Notes: generated by a model from the letters alone, not told the origin. A DNA stretch of 64,000 bases from Fluviibacter phosphoraccumulans_A (GCA_036287865.1 CP126743.1:868001-932000); one strand, 5' to 3'. Counted from the first letter of the stretch, positions 34,674-44,385 are shown. Numbers and translations: made by a program.

Positions 34674-36101
34674 TTATAGTACCTCAGACGCAAAATCAGC
34701 GAGGCGCGAACGTTCACCACGTTGCAGGGTGATGTGCCCGGCATGTGGCCAGCCCTTCATGCGATCGACCACGTACGTGAGGCCAGAGCTGCCTTCGGTG
34801 AGATACGGGGTATCAATCTGGGCGATATTACCCAGGCAGACCACCTTGGTCCCTGGGCCGGCCCGTGTGATGAGGGTTTTCATCTGCTTGGGCGTGAGGT
34901 TCTGTGCTTCGTCGATGATGAGGAGTTTCTGGATGAAGGTGCGGCCACGCATGAAGTTAAGGCTCTTCACCTTGATGCGGGAGCGGATCAGATCACGCGT
35001 GGCAGCGCGGCCCCATTCGCCACCGTAGGCACCGCCGGCTTCGTCTTCGTTCTTGTTGAGCACGTCGAGGTTGTCTTCGAGCGCGCCCATCCACGGGGTC
35101 ATCTTTTCTTCTTCGGTGCCGGGCAGGAAGCCGATGTCTTCACCTACCGGTACTGTAACGCGGGTCATGATGATTTCTGAGTAACGCTTCTGATCCAGCA
35201 CCTGGGTCAGCGCGGCGGCCAACGTGAGCAGGGTTTTGCCGGTACCGGCCTGGCCGAGTAGGGAGACGAAATCGATCTCCGGATCCATTAGCAGGTTGAG
35301 CGCAAAGTTCTGCTCCCGGTTGCGGGCGTTAATGCCCCAGACGGCATGTTTCTGATGGGTGTAGTCGACCAGGGTTTCCAGTACGGCCGATTTGCCGTTG
35401 ACTTCGCGAATGATAGCCTCAAAGGGCGGGTCGTTGAGGTCATAGACAAATTCGTTGAGCAGAAAGTCACGGCAGAGCGGGCCAGTGATGCGGTAGCTTG
35501 TTTTGGTGTCTTTCTTCCACGACTCCATACTGGTGCCATGCGTTTCCCAGAAATTTGCTGACAACTCACGTGAACCTGCGTACAACAAGTCGGTATCTTC
35601 CAGAACCTTGTCGTTAAAGTAGTCTTCAGCCAGCAGGCCAAGTGCACGGGCCTTGATGCGCATGTTAATGTCTTTCGACACCAGAATAACGCCGCGGCCC
35701 GGGAACTTGAGTTGCAGGAAGAGAATGACACCCAGAATCTGGTTGTCGTATTTCGATGAGGGCAGGGATGGCGGTAGCGGGGTGTTGATCGCCTCGGTCT
35801 GTAAGAACAGACGGCCTGTGGCCAAACCCTTTGATGGTTCGGTAAGTGGAATACCCTGTTCGATATGCTCGCCTGCATGCGAAACCAGATCATCCAGCGT
35901 ACGCGTTACCTGACGGGCGTTGCGGGCAATTTCTGACATGCCCTTTTTGTTGTTATCCAGCTCTTCTAGCGTCATCATCGGCACGTAGACATCGTGCTCT
36001 TCGAAGCGGAACAGACTGGTTGGATCGTGCATCAGCACGTTGGTATCCAGAACAAACAGCTTGGTGGCAGTAGCGGAGGCTGCAGGTTTGCGGGGGGCCA
36101 T
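34674..36101 (-). CDS. PhoH2-type protein: PIN domain fused to PhoH ATPase
   Basis: A 475-residue protein with an N-terminal PIN-type nuclease domain (LFVLDTNVLMHDPTSLF at residues 15-31) and a C-terminal PhoH ATPase with Walker A GQAGTGKTLLTLAAAL and Walker B LLIIDEAQNLTP. PhoH2 proteins are ATP-driven RNA helicase-nucleases. It lies after bcp, and 5 bases before the transglutaminase-like gene. No antitoxin-like small gene precedes it. Confidence 0.92.
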   Translation of the reverse strand: MAPRKPAASATATKLFVLDTNVLMHDPTSLFRFEEHDVYVPMMTLEELDNNKKGMSEIARNARQVTRTLDDLVSHAGEHIEQGIPLTEPSKGLATGRLFLQTEAINTPLPPSLPSSKYDNQILGVILFLQLKFPGRGVILVSKDINMRIKARALGLLAEDYFNDKVLEDTDLLYAGSRELSANFWETHGTSMESWKKDTKTSYRITGPLCRDFLLNEFVYDLNDPPFEAIIREVNGKSAVLETLVDYTHQKHAVWGINARNREQNFALNLLMDPEIDFVSLLGQAGTGKTLLTLAAALTQVLDQKRYSEIIMTRVTVPVGEDIGFLPGTEEEKMTPWMGALEDNLDVLNKNEDEAGGAYGGEWGRAATRDLIRSRIKVKSLNFMRGRTFIQKLLIIDEAQNLTPKQMKTLITRAGPGTKVVCLGNIAQIDTPYLTEGSSGLTYVVDRMKGWPHAGHITLQRGERSRLADFASEVL

Positions 36102-36173
36102 CGAGATCTCGCTTATGAGTCAGTGGAACCACGTTGATCCGGTCAAAGACCGAACCGCTCTTACAGGGTCAGA

Positions 36174-36638
36174 TTAGCCCAGAGACTGCACAAAAGCCAG
36201 TACTTCGGCAGCATGCCCTGGCACTTTTACGCCACGCCATTCCTGGACTAACTTTCCCTTGGCATCGATCACAAAAGTGCTGCGTTCAATGCCGCGTACC
36301 TGTTTGCCATACATATTTTTCAGCTTCATGACACCGAATAGTTCGCAAACGGTTTCGTCAGCATCTGAAATCAGGCTGTATGGAATGTTCTGTTTGGCGG
36401 TGAAGTTGTCGTGCGATTTGAGGCTATCGCGCGAAACCCCCACGATAACGGCATTGGCTTTGGCAAAGTCGCTGTTGAGGGCGCTAAATTGCTGTGCCTC
36501 CGTGGTGCAGCCCGGGGTGCTGTCTTTGGGGTAGAAGTACAGCACCAATGTTTTGCCGGCGAGCGCCGAGAGTTTGAAGTCACCACCGGTGGTTGGGGCG
36601 CTGAAGTTGGGGACCTTCTTATTGAGCTCTACGGCCAT
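36174..36638 (-). CDS. bcp: Thiol peroxidase Bcp (peroxiredoxin)
   Basis: Reduces hydrogen peroxide and organic peroxides with thioredoxin. The peroxidatic Cys is in YPKDSTPGCTTEA (about residue 44), and a second Cys is in DETVCELFG, which is further away than in E. coli Bcp's CxxxxC. It is 154 residues, full length. It lies 23 bases downstream of arnD. Confidence 0.95.
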   Translation of the reverse strand: MAVELNKKVPNFSAPTTGGDFKLSALAGKTLVLYFYPKDSTPGCTTEAQQFSALNSDFAKANAVIVGVSRDSLKSHDNFTAKQNIPYSLISDADETVCELFGVMKLKNMYGKQVRGIERSTFVIDAKGKLVQEWRGVKVPGHAAEVLAFVQSLG

Positions 36639-36661
36639 GTCCAGACTCCTGGTATTCGGTT

Positions 36662-37573
36662 TTAGACAGTGGGCAAATCAATGATCAGTTCGCCGGATCG
36701 GCCGGGGATTTCGCCCCAGGCAAAAGGATGGATTGGCAGCATCTGGTGCGTGAGGGTGGCGTGGTAATCACCCATGGTGCCCAGAGTGTGGCCTTGTTGC
36801 AGCCAGCCTGCGAGTAGATGATCAAAGATGGGCGCCAGCTTCTGGCCTTCGAGCTCGGCATGCAGCGTAAACACGTGGTCACGTGGTCCATGACGATTTG
36901 GGTCGGTGAGGCCGAGCAGATACTCGTGCACGTTGTCGACGGTGAGGCCATCTACGCCGAGAATCTCGTCGAGTGTGGGCAGGGTGGTGGGCAGCTGCAT
37001 GTGTTTGCAGAGTTGGCCGCCAATGCTCATGAAATAGGGTGCGGCACCGCGGCCATCGGAGGCGTACAGCATGCCCCAGGCATCCAGTTGGCGAATGGCG
37101 GTTTCGTTCATCTGCCAGCCGGCAGCGCCATGGGTGGCGGGGGCGTGTCCGAAGACTTCGCCAAAGCGGTCGTAACTTTGCTGCATGCGTTGCAGCGTCC
37201 AGGCGGCATCGCGTGTGCGTACCTGATCATGCCATTCGATGTGATCCCAGGTGTGAATGCCACATTCGTGGCCCGCATTGGCAATGGCGCGCATTTCTGC
37301 GGCAGCCTTTTTGCCGATATCGGGGCCGGGCAGCAGTACACCGTAAGAGAGTGTTTTGAGGCCGTAATGTTCAACGACCGAGGTACGCGAGACCTTCTTC
37401 AGAAAGCCGGGGCGAAAGGCGCGACGCAGCGCACGGCCGGTGTTGTCTTTGCCGAGGCTGAATAGAAAGGTGGCACGTGTCTGATGTTGATCGAGCATGC
37501 GTTGCAATACCGGCACCCCTTCCAGGGTACCGCGCAATGTATCAACATCAACCTTGAGCGTGATTCTTGACAT
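36662..37573 (-). CDS. arnD: 4-deoxy-4-formamido-L-arabinose-phosphoundecaprenol deformylase
   Basis: Removes the formyl group from undecaprenyl-phosphate L-Ara4FN at the membrane. NodB-type polysaccharide deacetylase fold: first motif KVDVDTLRG, zinc His motif GIHTWDHIEWH (His near residues 112 and 116), and the end LGTMGDYH. It is 303 residues, typical of ArnD. It lies 51 bases after the bifunctional arnA-like dehydrogenase gene in the arn operon. Confidence 0.95.
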   Translation of the reverse strand: MSRITLKVDVDTLRGTLEGVPVLQRMLDQHQTRATFLFSLGKDNTGRALRRAFRPGFLKKVSRTSVVEHYGLKTLSYGVLLPGPDIGKKAAAEMRAIANAGHECGIHTWDHIEWHDQVRTRDAAWTLQRMQQSYDRFGEVFGHAPATHGAAGWQMNETAIRQLDAWGMLYASDGRGAAPYFMSIGGQLCKHMQLPTTLPTLDEILGVDGLTVDNVHEYLLGLTDPNRHGPRDHVFTLHAELEGQKLAPIFDHLLAGWLQQGHTLGTMGDYHATLTHQMLPIHPFAWGEIPGRSGELIIDLPTV

Positions 37574-37624
37574 AGCAGGCCAAGCGGGAGAAGTCCCGTT
37601 CGCTCCTTAAGGATTCAACAGGAG

Positions 37625-38668
37625 TTAGTCGACCAGCTGGCGAGCCAGCGTGACATCGCCGCGGTAGGCTTCAAAGATCTTGCTGATGGCATCGCTCATG
37701 CTGACGGTTGGCTTCCAGCCCAGATCTTCCATCGTGTTGGTGATCTTGGGTACGCGGTTCTGCACGTCCTGGTAGCCCTTGCCGTAGTAAGCGCCGGAAG
37801 TTGTTTCCACCAGTTTTACATCCTTGGCGGTCGAAGCGTATTCAGGAATCTTGGCAGCAGTGTTCAGCATTATGGTGGCTAGTTCGCGTACCGAGTAGTT
37901 GTTCACAGGGTTACCGATGTTGTAGATCTTGCCGTTGGCGATATCGTCTTTGTTGGCGATGATGCGCACCAGGGCGTCGATGCCGTCATCAATGTACGTG
38001 AAGGCGCGCTTCTGAGTACCACCGTCGACCAGGCTGATTGGTTCACCACGAACGATGTGGCCGAGGAATTGCGAGACCACGCGCGAAGAGCCTTCTTTTG
38101 GCGTGTGAATGCTGTCGAGGCCTGGACCGATCCAGTTGAACGGACGGAACAGGGTGTAGCGCAGGCCTTCTTGCTGGCCGTAACCGGCAATCACGCGATC
38201 CATCAGCTGTTTTGCACAGGCGTAGATCCAGCGTGACTTGTTGATCGGGCCGTAAGACAGTTGCGAGTTTTCCGGGTCAAATTCGCTGTCGTTACACATA
38301 CCGTAGACTTCAGAGGTCGACGGGAAGACCAGATGCTTGCCGTACTTAACAGCCGAACGCACGATGGGCAGGTTGGCTTCGAAGTCCAGTTCGAATACGC
38401 GCAGCGGCTGCTGTACGTAGGTGGCCGGGGTAGCAATAGCGACCAGCGGCAGAATCACGTCACACTTGCGAACGTGGTACTCGACCCACTCTTTATTGAT
38501 GGTGATGTCACCCTCGAAGAAGTGCATGCGCGGATTGCCGATAACATCAGCCAGGCGGTCTGCCTGCATATCCATGCCATAGACTTCCCAATCGGTCGTT
38601 TCCAGGATGCGATTGGAAAGATGGTGGCCGATGAAGCCATTGACGCCGAGGATGAGGACTTTTTTCAT
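37625..38668 (-). CDS. arnA: UDP-glucuronate decarboxylase half of ArnA (stand-alone)
   Basis: Oxidatively decarboxylates UDP-glucuronate to UDP-Ara4O. Extended SDR fold with the Rossmann motif GVNGFIGHHLSNRIL near the N-terminus, DVILPLVAIATPATYVQ, and catalytic YACAK (tyrosine and lysine). At 347 residues it corresponds to the C-terminal half of E. coli ArnA; here the two activities are separate genes overlapping by ATGA. The gene symbol is shared with its formyltransferase partner. Confidence 0.94.
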   Translation of the reverse strand: MKKVLILGVNGFIGHHLSNRILETTDWEVYGMDMQADRLADVIGNPRMHFFEGDITINKEWVEYHVRKCDVILPLVAIATPATYVQQPLRVFELDFEANLPIVRSAVKYGKHLVFPSTSEVYGMCNDSEFDPENSQLSYGPINKSRWIYACAKQLMDRVIAGYGQQEGLRYTLFRPFNWIGPGLDSIHTPKEGSSRVVSQFLGHIVRGEPISLVDGGTQKRAFTYIDDGIDALVRIIANKDDIANGKIYNIGNPVNNYSVRELATIMLNTAAKIPEYASTAKDVKLVETTSGAYYGKGYQDVQNRVPKITNTMEDLGWKPTVSMSDAISKIFEAYRGDVTLARQLVD

Positions 38669-39549
38669 AGTGTGGTCGGGTCGAAAGTAGTTGGTGTGAA
38701 TTCGGTAAGCTCAACCGCTATCTTATCACCGCAGACCCCAATTACCTTAGAACCTGTGCGGTAAACACCGGGAGCCCAGTCAAAAGTGCCTTCCAGACGG
38801 CGAGCGGCGTTGATGGTGATGCGTTCGGTACCCTGAGCGGTTGCTATATCGGTAAAGGCACCCGGGTAGGGTGGGGCTACGGCGCGGATCAGGTTGTAGA
38901 CCTGTTGCGCGGTCTGCTCCCAGTGAATGCGGCCATCTTCGGGCTTGCGGCCACCGAAGTAGCTGCCCTCAGCCAAATTATTCGGGCTGCGGGGTACGTT
39001 ACCTTTAAGCAGCTGGGGCAATACGCCTTTGAGGGTTTCTGCCGCGGCGGCGGTGACGTTCGCAAAGACTTCGCCGGCGGTTTCGTCCGGGCCGATGGGC
39101 ACGGATTGCTGGGCCACAATGTCGCCGGCATCCGGTTTTTTAGCCATTACATGCAGGGTGGCACCGGTTTCGGTTTCGCCATGCAGTACGGCCCAATTAA
39201 TAGGCACGCGGCCACGGTATTTGGGCAGCAGTGAGCCGTGCATATTGAGCGGCGCGATCTTGGCCAGGTTCAGCACTGACATGGGAATCATCTGCCGGTA
39301 ATAGAACGAGAAGATGTAATTCGGGGCAATGGCGGCGATGCGCGCCTGAACGTCGGGTTCGCTGGCGGATTCAGGTGTGATGACCGGGATGCCTGCTTTG
39401 GCAGCGAGCTCGGCAACGCTGGTGAACCAGATGCGTTCGTTGGGGTCGTCGGTGTGCGTGATCACCAGTTGTACATCAACACCGCCATCGAGTAGCGCCT
39501 GCAGACAGCGGGCGCCGACCTCGTGATACGCAAAAACAACGGCTTTCAT
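38665..39549 (-). CDS. UDP-Ara4N formyltransferase half of ArnA (stand-alone)
   Basis: Transfers a formyl group from N10-formyltetrahydrofolate to UDP-Ara4N. The formyltransferase signature PLNMHGSLLPKYRGRVPINW and the ETGATLHVMAKKPDAGDIV segment carry the catalytic Asn, His and Asp. It is 294 residues, equivalent to the N-terminal half of E. coli ArnA. The stop overlaps the next gene (the decarboxylase) and its start lies 4 bases after arnC. Confidence 0.94.
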   Translation of the reverse strand: MKAVVFAYHEVGARCLQALLDGGVDVQLVITHTDDPNERIWFTSVAELAAKAGIPVITPESASEPDVQARIAAIAPNYIFSFYYRQMIPMSVLNLAKIAPLNMHGSLLPKYRGRVPINWAVLHGETETGATLHVMAKKPDAGDIVAQQSVPIGPDETAGEVFANVTAAAAETLKGVLPQLLKGNVPRSPNNLAEGSYFGGRKPEDGRIHWEQTAQQVYNLIRAVAPPYPGAFTDIATAQGTERITINAARRLEGTFDWAPGVYRTGSKVIGVCGDKIAVELTEFTPTTFDPTTL

Positions 39550-39553
39550 GCGC

Positions 39554-40579
39554 TTAGCGATCCTGTTCCAGAATGGCCTGGATCACAAAGCGCGGGCGCC
39601 CACGTACCTGTTCATAGATGCGGCCAATGTATTCACCGAGCAGGCCTACACCGAAGAGCAGCACACCGATCAGGGCAAAGATCAGGGCGAATAGGGTGAA
39701 TACCCCCTCGACTTCTGCGCCAAAGACAAAACGGCGAACCAGCAGCAGGAAGAAGAGCGCGGTGGAACCAATCGCCAGTAGCATGCCAAGCAGTGAGAAG
39801 GCCTGCAGCGGCATGGTGGAGAAGCCGGTGACAAGATCGAAGTTCAAGCGGATCAGGCTGTACAGCGAATACTTGGATTCGCCAGCAAAGCGCTCTTCGT
39901 GTTTGGCTTCAATTTCGATGGGGCGGTTGGCAAAGGTATAAGCCAGCGCCGGGATGAAGGTGCGGCCTTCTTCACACTGGTTCAGCATCTGCACGACGTC
40001 ACGGCTGTAGCCGCGCAGCATGCAGCCCTGATCGGTCATGGTGATGCGCGTAATTTTTTCGCGCAGGTTGTTCATGGCGCGCGAGGCGTGACGACGGAAC
40101 CAGGTGTCCTGGCGGTTTTGGCGAATGGTGCCGACGTAGTCGTAACCTTCGCGCAGTTTGGCCAGCAGGTTGCCGATTTCTTCGGGGGGGTTCTGCAGGT
40201 CGGCGTCGAGCGTAATGATCGATTGGCCGCGGGCTTGCGAGAAGCCGGCCATGATGGCCATATGTTGCCCGTAGTTCCCATTGAACAGCACCACACGAGT
40301 GACATCCGGGCGCTTGCGATACTGATCCGACAGAATCAGGGGTGAGCGATCACGGCTGCCGTCATTAATGAAGATCACCTCATAGCGGGCGTGCAGGGCA
40401 TCGAGTGCCGGGTAGAGGCGATCGAACAGCGTTTGTAGACCCGCTTCTTCGTTGTAGACCGGGATGATGACACTTAATTCCGGCGGTTCAACCGCCGGGT
40501 TGCCAGCCGGGACGTTAAGATCCAGGCCGCTTTGCGCATTCAGATTCTGGGTCTGTTGGTTGTTAGTCTGTTCGCTCAT
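39554..40579 (-). CDS. arnC: Undecaprenyl-phosphate 4-deoxy-4-formamido-L-arabinose transferase
   Basis: Family 2 glycosyltransferase that attaches Ara4FN to undecaprenyl phosphate. LSVIIPVYNEE, FINDGSRDRS and TLDADLQNPPEEI (metal-binding DxD) are present, then two C-terminal transmembrane helices. The N-terminus has an Asn/Gln-rich leader of about 30 residues that is longer than usual. The start overlaps the arnB stop by 4 bases. Confidence 0.95.
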   Translation of the reverse strand: MSEQTNNQQTQNLNAQSGLDLNVPAGNPAVEPPELSVIIPVYNEEAGLQTLFDRLYPALDALHARYEVIFINDGSRDRSPLILSDQYRKRPDVTRVVLFNGNYGQHMAIMAGFSQARGQSIITLDADLQNPPEEIGNLLAKLREGYDYVGTIRQNRQDTWFRRHASRAMNNLREKITRITMTDQGCMLRGYSRDVVQMLNQCEEGRTFIPALAYTFANRPIEIEAKHEERFAGESKYSLYSLIRLNFDLVTGFSTMPLQAFSLLGMLLAIGSTALFFLLLVRRFVFGAEVEGVFTLFALIFALIGVLLFGVGLLGEYIGRIYEQVRGRPRFVIQAILEQDR

Positions 40580-41733
40580 TTCAGGTGGGTCTCCAGCATG
40601 TGTGCCACGGCGGCAACAATGCGATCAATATCAGATTCGGTCAGGGTCGGGAAGAGCGGCAGCGTGACAATGCTGCGGCCAATGCGTTCGGCGATCGGGA
40701 ACATGCCGTCAGTGAAACCACGTTCACGATAAAGCGTAAAGAGATGGATCGGTGGGTAGTGCAGGCCGGTACCAATCCCAAGCGCTTTAAGGTCGGCTAT
40801 AATCCCGGCGCGGTCTGTATCGAGTCGATCCAGCGGCAGCACAATCTGGAACATGTGCCAGTTGCTGTGGGCAAAATCCGAGACCGGGAGTTCCAGGCCG
40901 TATTCAACCGCCTTGGTTTGGGCAAAGCCATCGAAGTAGCGCTGCGCCAGTCTGGCGCGCTGGTTCTGGAAATCACCAAGTTTGCTCAGTTGTTGCAGAC
41001 CGATTGCGGCGTTGACGTCGGTCAGGTTGAATTTGCCGCCGAGCACATCGACATCCATGCCATCGAGGCCGGTACGGGTAACACCCTGCAGGCGGAATTT
41101 TTCAGCGAGGCGGGCTTCATCATCGTTGTTGCAGACGAGGCAGCCGCCTTCGATCGTGGTGAGGTTTTTGTTGGCCTGAAAGCTGAAGCTGATCAGGTCG
41201 CCTACGGCGCCAATGCGGGAGCCGTGCCACGATGAGCCCATTGCCTGGGCAGCATCTTCAATGACGCGCAGTTTGTGGCGGCTGGCGATATCGTACAGCT
41301 GCACCATATCTACAGGTAATCCGGCCAGATAGGCCGGCATGATGGCTTTGGTGTTGGGGCCGATGGCCGCTTCTACCTGGTTTAAATCAATGTTGTGGGT
41401 CACCGGGTCGATGTCGACAAAAACCAGTGTTGCGCCCACGGTAAGAATGACATTGCTGGTAGCGACCCAGGAAATCGGCGTGGTGATGACTTCATCACCC
41501 GGGCCGATGCCGGCAATGCGCAGCGCCACTTCCATGGTTGAGGTGCCGTTGGCAAAGGTGCGCACCGGGCGACCGCCAAAGAATCCCGAGAGTTCGGATT
41601 CAAATTCCTGCACTTTAGGCCCGGAGGTGATCCAACCGGAGCGGAGCACATCGCCAACGCTGGCAATGGTGGCCTCATCGAGCGTGGGACGGGTAAAGGG
41701 AATGGGCGGATCGAACGGGGTAGGTGCAGTCAT
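40576..41733 (-). CDS. arnB: UDP-4-amino-4-deoxy-L-arabinose aminotransferase
   Basis: PLP enzyme of the DegT/DnrJ family converting UDP-Ara4O to UDP-Ara4N. The Schiff-base lysine is in FSFQANKNLTTIEGG, and EDAAQAMGSSW, the cofactor loop, is present. It is 385 residues, full length, with the family start IPFTRPTLDE. It lies 26 bases downstream of the SMR-type gene. Confidence 0.96.
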   Translation of the reverse strand: MTAPTPFDPPIPFTRPTLDEATIASVGDVLRSGWITSGPKVQEFESELSGFFGGRPVRTFANGTSTMEVALRIAGIGPGDEVITTPISWVATSNVILTVGATLVFVDIDPVTHNIDLNQVEAAIGPNTKAIMPAYLAGLPVDMVQLYDIASRHKLRVIEDAAQAMGSSWHGSRIGAVGDLISFSFQANKNLTTIEGGCLVCNNDDEARLAEKFRLQGVTRTGLDGMDVDVLGGKFNLTDVNAAIGLQQLSKLGDFQNQRARLAQRYFDGFAQTKAVEYGLELPVSDFAHSNWHMFQIVLPLDRLDTDRAGIIADLKALGIGTGLHYPPIHLFTLYRERGFTDGMFPIAERIGRSIVTLPLFPTLTESDIDRIVAAVAHMLETHLK

Positions 41734-41759
41734 GGCCGCTATTTTAGCAGTCTGGCTGC

Positions 41760-42131
41760 TTATGAGCGGGCGAGGATCCAGACACCGATCAGAATCACCG
41801 TAATGCCGATAATTCGTTGCATGCTCATCACTTCGCCAAAAAGGTACCAGGCGAGGGCGGCATTGATCACGTAGCCCAGCGACAGCATCGGGTAGGCGAT
41901 GGTGACATCTACACGAGAGAGGCCAATGATCCAGACAAAGACGCTAATGCCGTAGCAGAACAGGCCACCGATAATGGGGATCTGGGTACCGACGGCAATG
42001 GTGGTGCTGACGAGCGTGTCGAATGATAGAGAGAGTTCATCCAGATTGCGTACGCCGGCTTTGAGTAACAGCTGGGCGGCGGCATTGAGCAGAATGCCGG
42101 TAAAGAGAAAGCCAAAGGTACCAAGGGTCAT
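41760..42131 (-). CDS. SMR-family flippase subunit of the arn operon
   Basis: A 123-residue protein with four transmembrane helices of the EamA/SMR superfamily, resembling ArnE/ArnF, which move undecaprenyl-phosphate Ara4N to the outer face of the inner membrane. Only one such gene is present, whereas E. coli uses two. Its stop abuts arnB and its start abuts the arnT stop without spacing. Confidence 0.82.
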   Translation of the reverse strand: MTLGTFGFLFTGILLNAAAQLLLKAGVRNLDELSLSFDTLVSTTIAVGTQIPIIGGLFCYGISVFVWIIGLSRVDVTIAYPMLSLGYVINAALAWYLFGEVMSMQRIIGITVILIGVWILARS

Positions 42132-43934
42132 TTACTTCACCGGTGGGGTATAAGGTTGAGCAGGCGGTGCCGGATTATGCGTTGGCTTCACAAAAACCGC
42201 ACGGCGGGTATCGCGGCCCACTTCAGCCATCGGTAGTTTAAGGGCGGCAATTTCATCTAGGTATTGCAGCGGCACGACTACAACAGGTGCTTCATCTTTT
42301 TGCCACCGCACGGCAAAGTCGCTGACCTTGGGTGCCCAGGTATCCGGTTCCTGATTAATGCCCAATTCCAGCTCATCCTGCATATCGACCATGATGGTGG
42401 GGTGCTGGATATAAAACGGGAAGGTGTGATCCAGCATGCGGATCGAATACACCGGGGTGTTGTCTTTGATATAAGGGCGTGCGGCAACCGCCAGATCGGC
42501 GCCCGAGATAGACCGGCCATGGGTGTCGTGCCCCAGGCCGACGATCTTGAACAGGATGAAAAAGGCGATGGCGCTGCGTAACAGGCCGTCCATCAGCTGG
42601 CGAAGGCGGTGCGCTACATCCTGGTGCTCGAAGCCACGAATGGCGGTCCAGGCGTAGACCATGGTGGTGAGGGCTGCCACCAGCGCAATTGCGATCCAGA
42701 TGGTATATTCCTGATACTCCAGCTGTTCGTAAGGGGTTTTGCCCAGTTGGTAGGTGTAGGGCAGGGCGATGAAGCCGGCCAGAACCAGCAAGGACATGTA
42801 GACCATCTGGCGCTTCCAGCTACGGTCTTCACCGGCCGTGCTCATACGCTCGAAAGCACGGGCCATGCCCAGGCCGGTCAGCAGGGAGATTGCCGGAAAG
42901 ATCGGCATGATGTAGCCGGGCAGTTTGGATTGTGATTTGCTGAAGAACAGAAAGATTATCACGGACCAGACGGCGGCCAGCCAAAGCGGACGAAACCCCG
43001 AGACAGCAGATACGGTAGGTTCGCCACGACGGTCTTTCCAGGCGCTGAGGAAGCCCTGACCGAGTTGCAGCAACCAGGGAATGAAGCCGACGAGGATGAG
43101 TGGCACAAAGTAGAGCGGATGGCCTTTTCGGTTGTGGCCGTCTTTGGTGAAACGGTCCCAGTGCTCGTGAATGAAGAAGAAATGGGTAAATTCCGGGTTC
43201 TTGATCGATACCAGCACAAACCAGGGCGTGACGATCAGGAAGAAAAGCGCCAGGCCGGAGATCAGGTGCAGGCGTTTCCAGAGTGCCCAGTCCCAGGTGG
43301 TGAGGGTATAAACCACCAGCACCATGCCGGGAATAACTAGACCAATCAGCCCCTTGGACAAAACGGCCAGTGCCATAAGCGACCAGCAGAGCCACATCCA
43401 GTTGCGGCGTGCTTTGGCCGAGATGTGGTCACGTTGCGCGAGGATCAGGCTGAACAGGGCGCAACTGAGAATGCTGGAAAGCCCTATGTCCAGTGTATTG
43501 AAGTGGCCGCCAATGCTCCACATCGGGCTGCTGGCGAGCAGAATGGCCGAAATCCAGCCGGCAATAACACCGCGTTCGCCGCCCACCAGTTTCCAGGCGG
43601 TAAAGCCGGTGGCCAGAATAGCGAAGTAACCGGTAAAGCCAGTCCACAAACGCGATTGCCACTCGCCGACACCAAACAGGGTGTAGGCAATGGCGGTCAT
43701 CCAGCCTTGTAGCGGGGGTTTTTCAAAGTATTTGTAGCCGTTGTAGCGTGGGGTGATCCAGTCACCGGTGGCGTACATCTCGCGGGCGATTTCGCCGTAG
43801 CGGCCTTCATCGGAGGCTAACAGATGGCGGTAATCCAGTACGCCAAACCAGACGAGTGTGAAAAGCGCGGCCAGCACCCACAAAAAACGTCGAGTGTAGA
43901 AAGCGGAAAGGAGGGAGGTAAAAGACGTGTTCAT
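42132..43934 (-). CDS. arnT: 4-amino-4-deoxy-L-arabinose transferase
   Basis: GT83 glycosyltransferase that transfers Ara4N from undecaprenyl phosphate to lipid A, giving resistance to cationic peptides. N-terminal domain with about 12 transmembrane helices and the motif LLASDEGRYGEIAREM (catalytic Asp/Glu region), then a periplasmic C-terminal part. At 600 residues it is a little longer than E. coli ArnT. Its start overlaps the Mth938-domain gene by 4 bases. Confidence 0.94.
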   Translation of the reverse strand: MNTSFTSLLSAFYTRRFLWVLAALFTLVWFGVLDYRHLLASDEGRYGEIAREMYATGDWITPRYNGYKYFEKPPLQGWMTAIAYTLFGVGEWQSRLWTGFTGYFAILATGFTAWKLVGGERGVIAGWISAILLASSPMWSIGGHFNTLDIGLSSILSCALFSLILAQRDHISAKARRNWMWLCWSLMALAVLSKGLIGLVIPGMVLVVYTLTTWDWALWKRLHLISGLALFFLIVTPWFVLVSIKNPEFTHFFFIHEHWDRFTKDGHNRKGHPLYFVPLILVGFIPWLLQLGQGFLSAWKDRRGEPTVSAVSGFRPLWLAAVWSVIIFLFFSKSQSKLPGYIMPIFPAISLLTGLGMARAFERMSTAGEDRSWKRQMVYMSLLVLAGFIALPYTYQLGKTPYEQLEYQEYTIWIAIALVAALTTMVYAWTAIRGFEHQDVAHRLRQLMDGLLRSAIAFFILFKIVGLGHDTHGRSISGADLAVAARPYIKDNTPVYSIRMLDHTFPFYIQHPTIMVDMQDELELGINQEPDTWAPKVSDFAVRWQKDEAPVVVVPLQYLDEIAALKLPMAEVGRDTRRAVFVKPTHNPAPPAQPYTPPVK

Positions 43935-44311
43935 GCGCTAGCTTCAATGAGTACGCCGCAGGCAACCTGGCGGCCTTCGGCAAAGAGAATGTTGTAGGTG
44001 CGGCATGCCGCCTTGGTATCCATGACTTCCAGGCCAATCTCCTTGGCAATCAGGGGCTTAAGCAGCTCGGGGCTTGGGAAGCGTTGGCGCTCGCCAGATC
44101 CGAACAGCACGATTTCCGCGCCCGTATTGGCAAGGCGCTCGAACTGGCTGGCATCCAGACCGTCAAAGCCGTTGGGCGCCCAATCAGTGATGATGTCATG
44201 CCCGCATACTAGCACAGACCCTTCGTAACGTGTTCCGTTAACGGAAACGTAGCCCGGACCATGGCTGCTAAAGGCAAGCAGCCCAGCATTATGTGCGAGG
44301 TGTAGTTTCAT
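43931..44311 (-). CDS. Mth938-like domain protein (DUF498)
   Basis: A 126-residue soluble protein of the Mth938 / NDUFAF3 fold. The middle part, VLVCGHDIITDWAP and IVLFGSGERQRFPSPE, is the family core. Bacterial members have unclear function. As the first gene of the arn transcript, coupled to arnT by ATGA, it may simply share the promoter; this family is often next to alaA-hom-thrC in betaproteobacteria. Confidence 0.85.
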   Translation of the reverse strand: MKLHLAHNAGLLAFSSHGPGYVSVNGTRYEGSVLVCGHDIITDWAPNGFDGLDASQFERLANTGAEIVLFGSGERQRFPSPELLKPLIAKEIGLEVMDTKAACRTYNILFAEGRQVACGVLIEASA

Positions 44312-44385
44312 GGAAAGGCGGAAAAAGTAGTAGGATGACCTATTTTCACCGATAATTAGCGACTCGTCTCGACCACTGACCGACC

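Noticed and set aside
34674..36101. PhoH2-PhoAT toxin module
   Set aside because: The usual small upstream antitoxin gene is absent; bcp is upstream.
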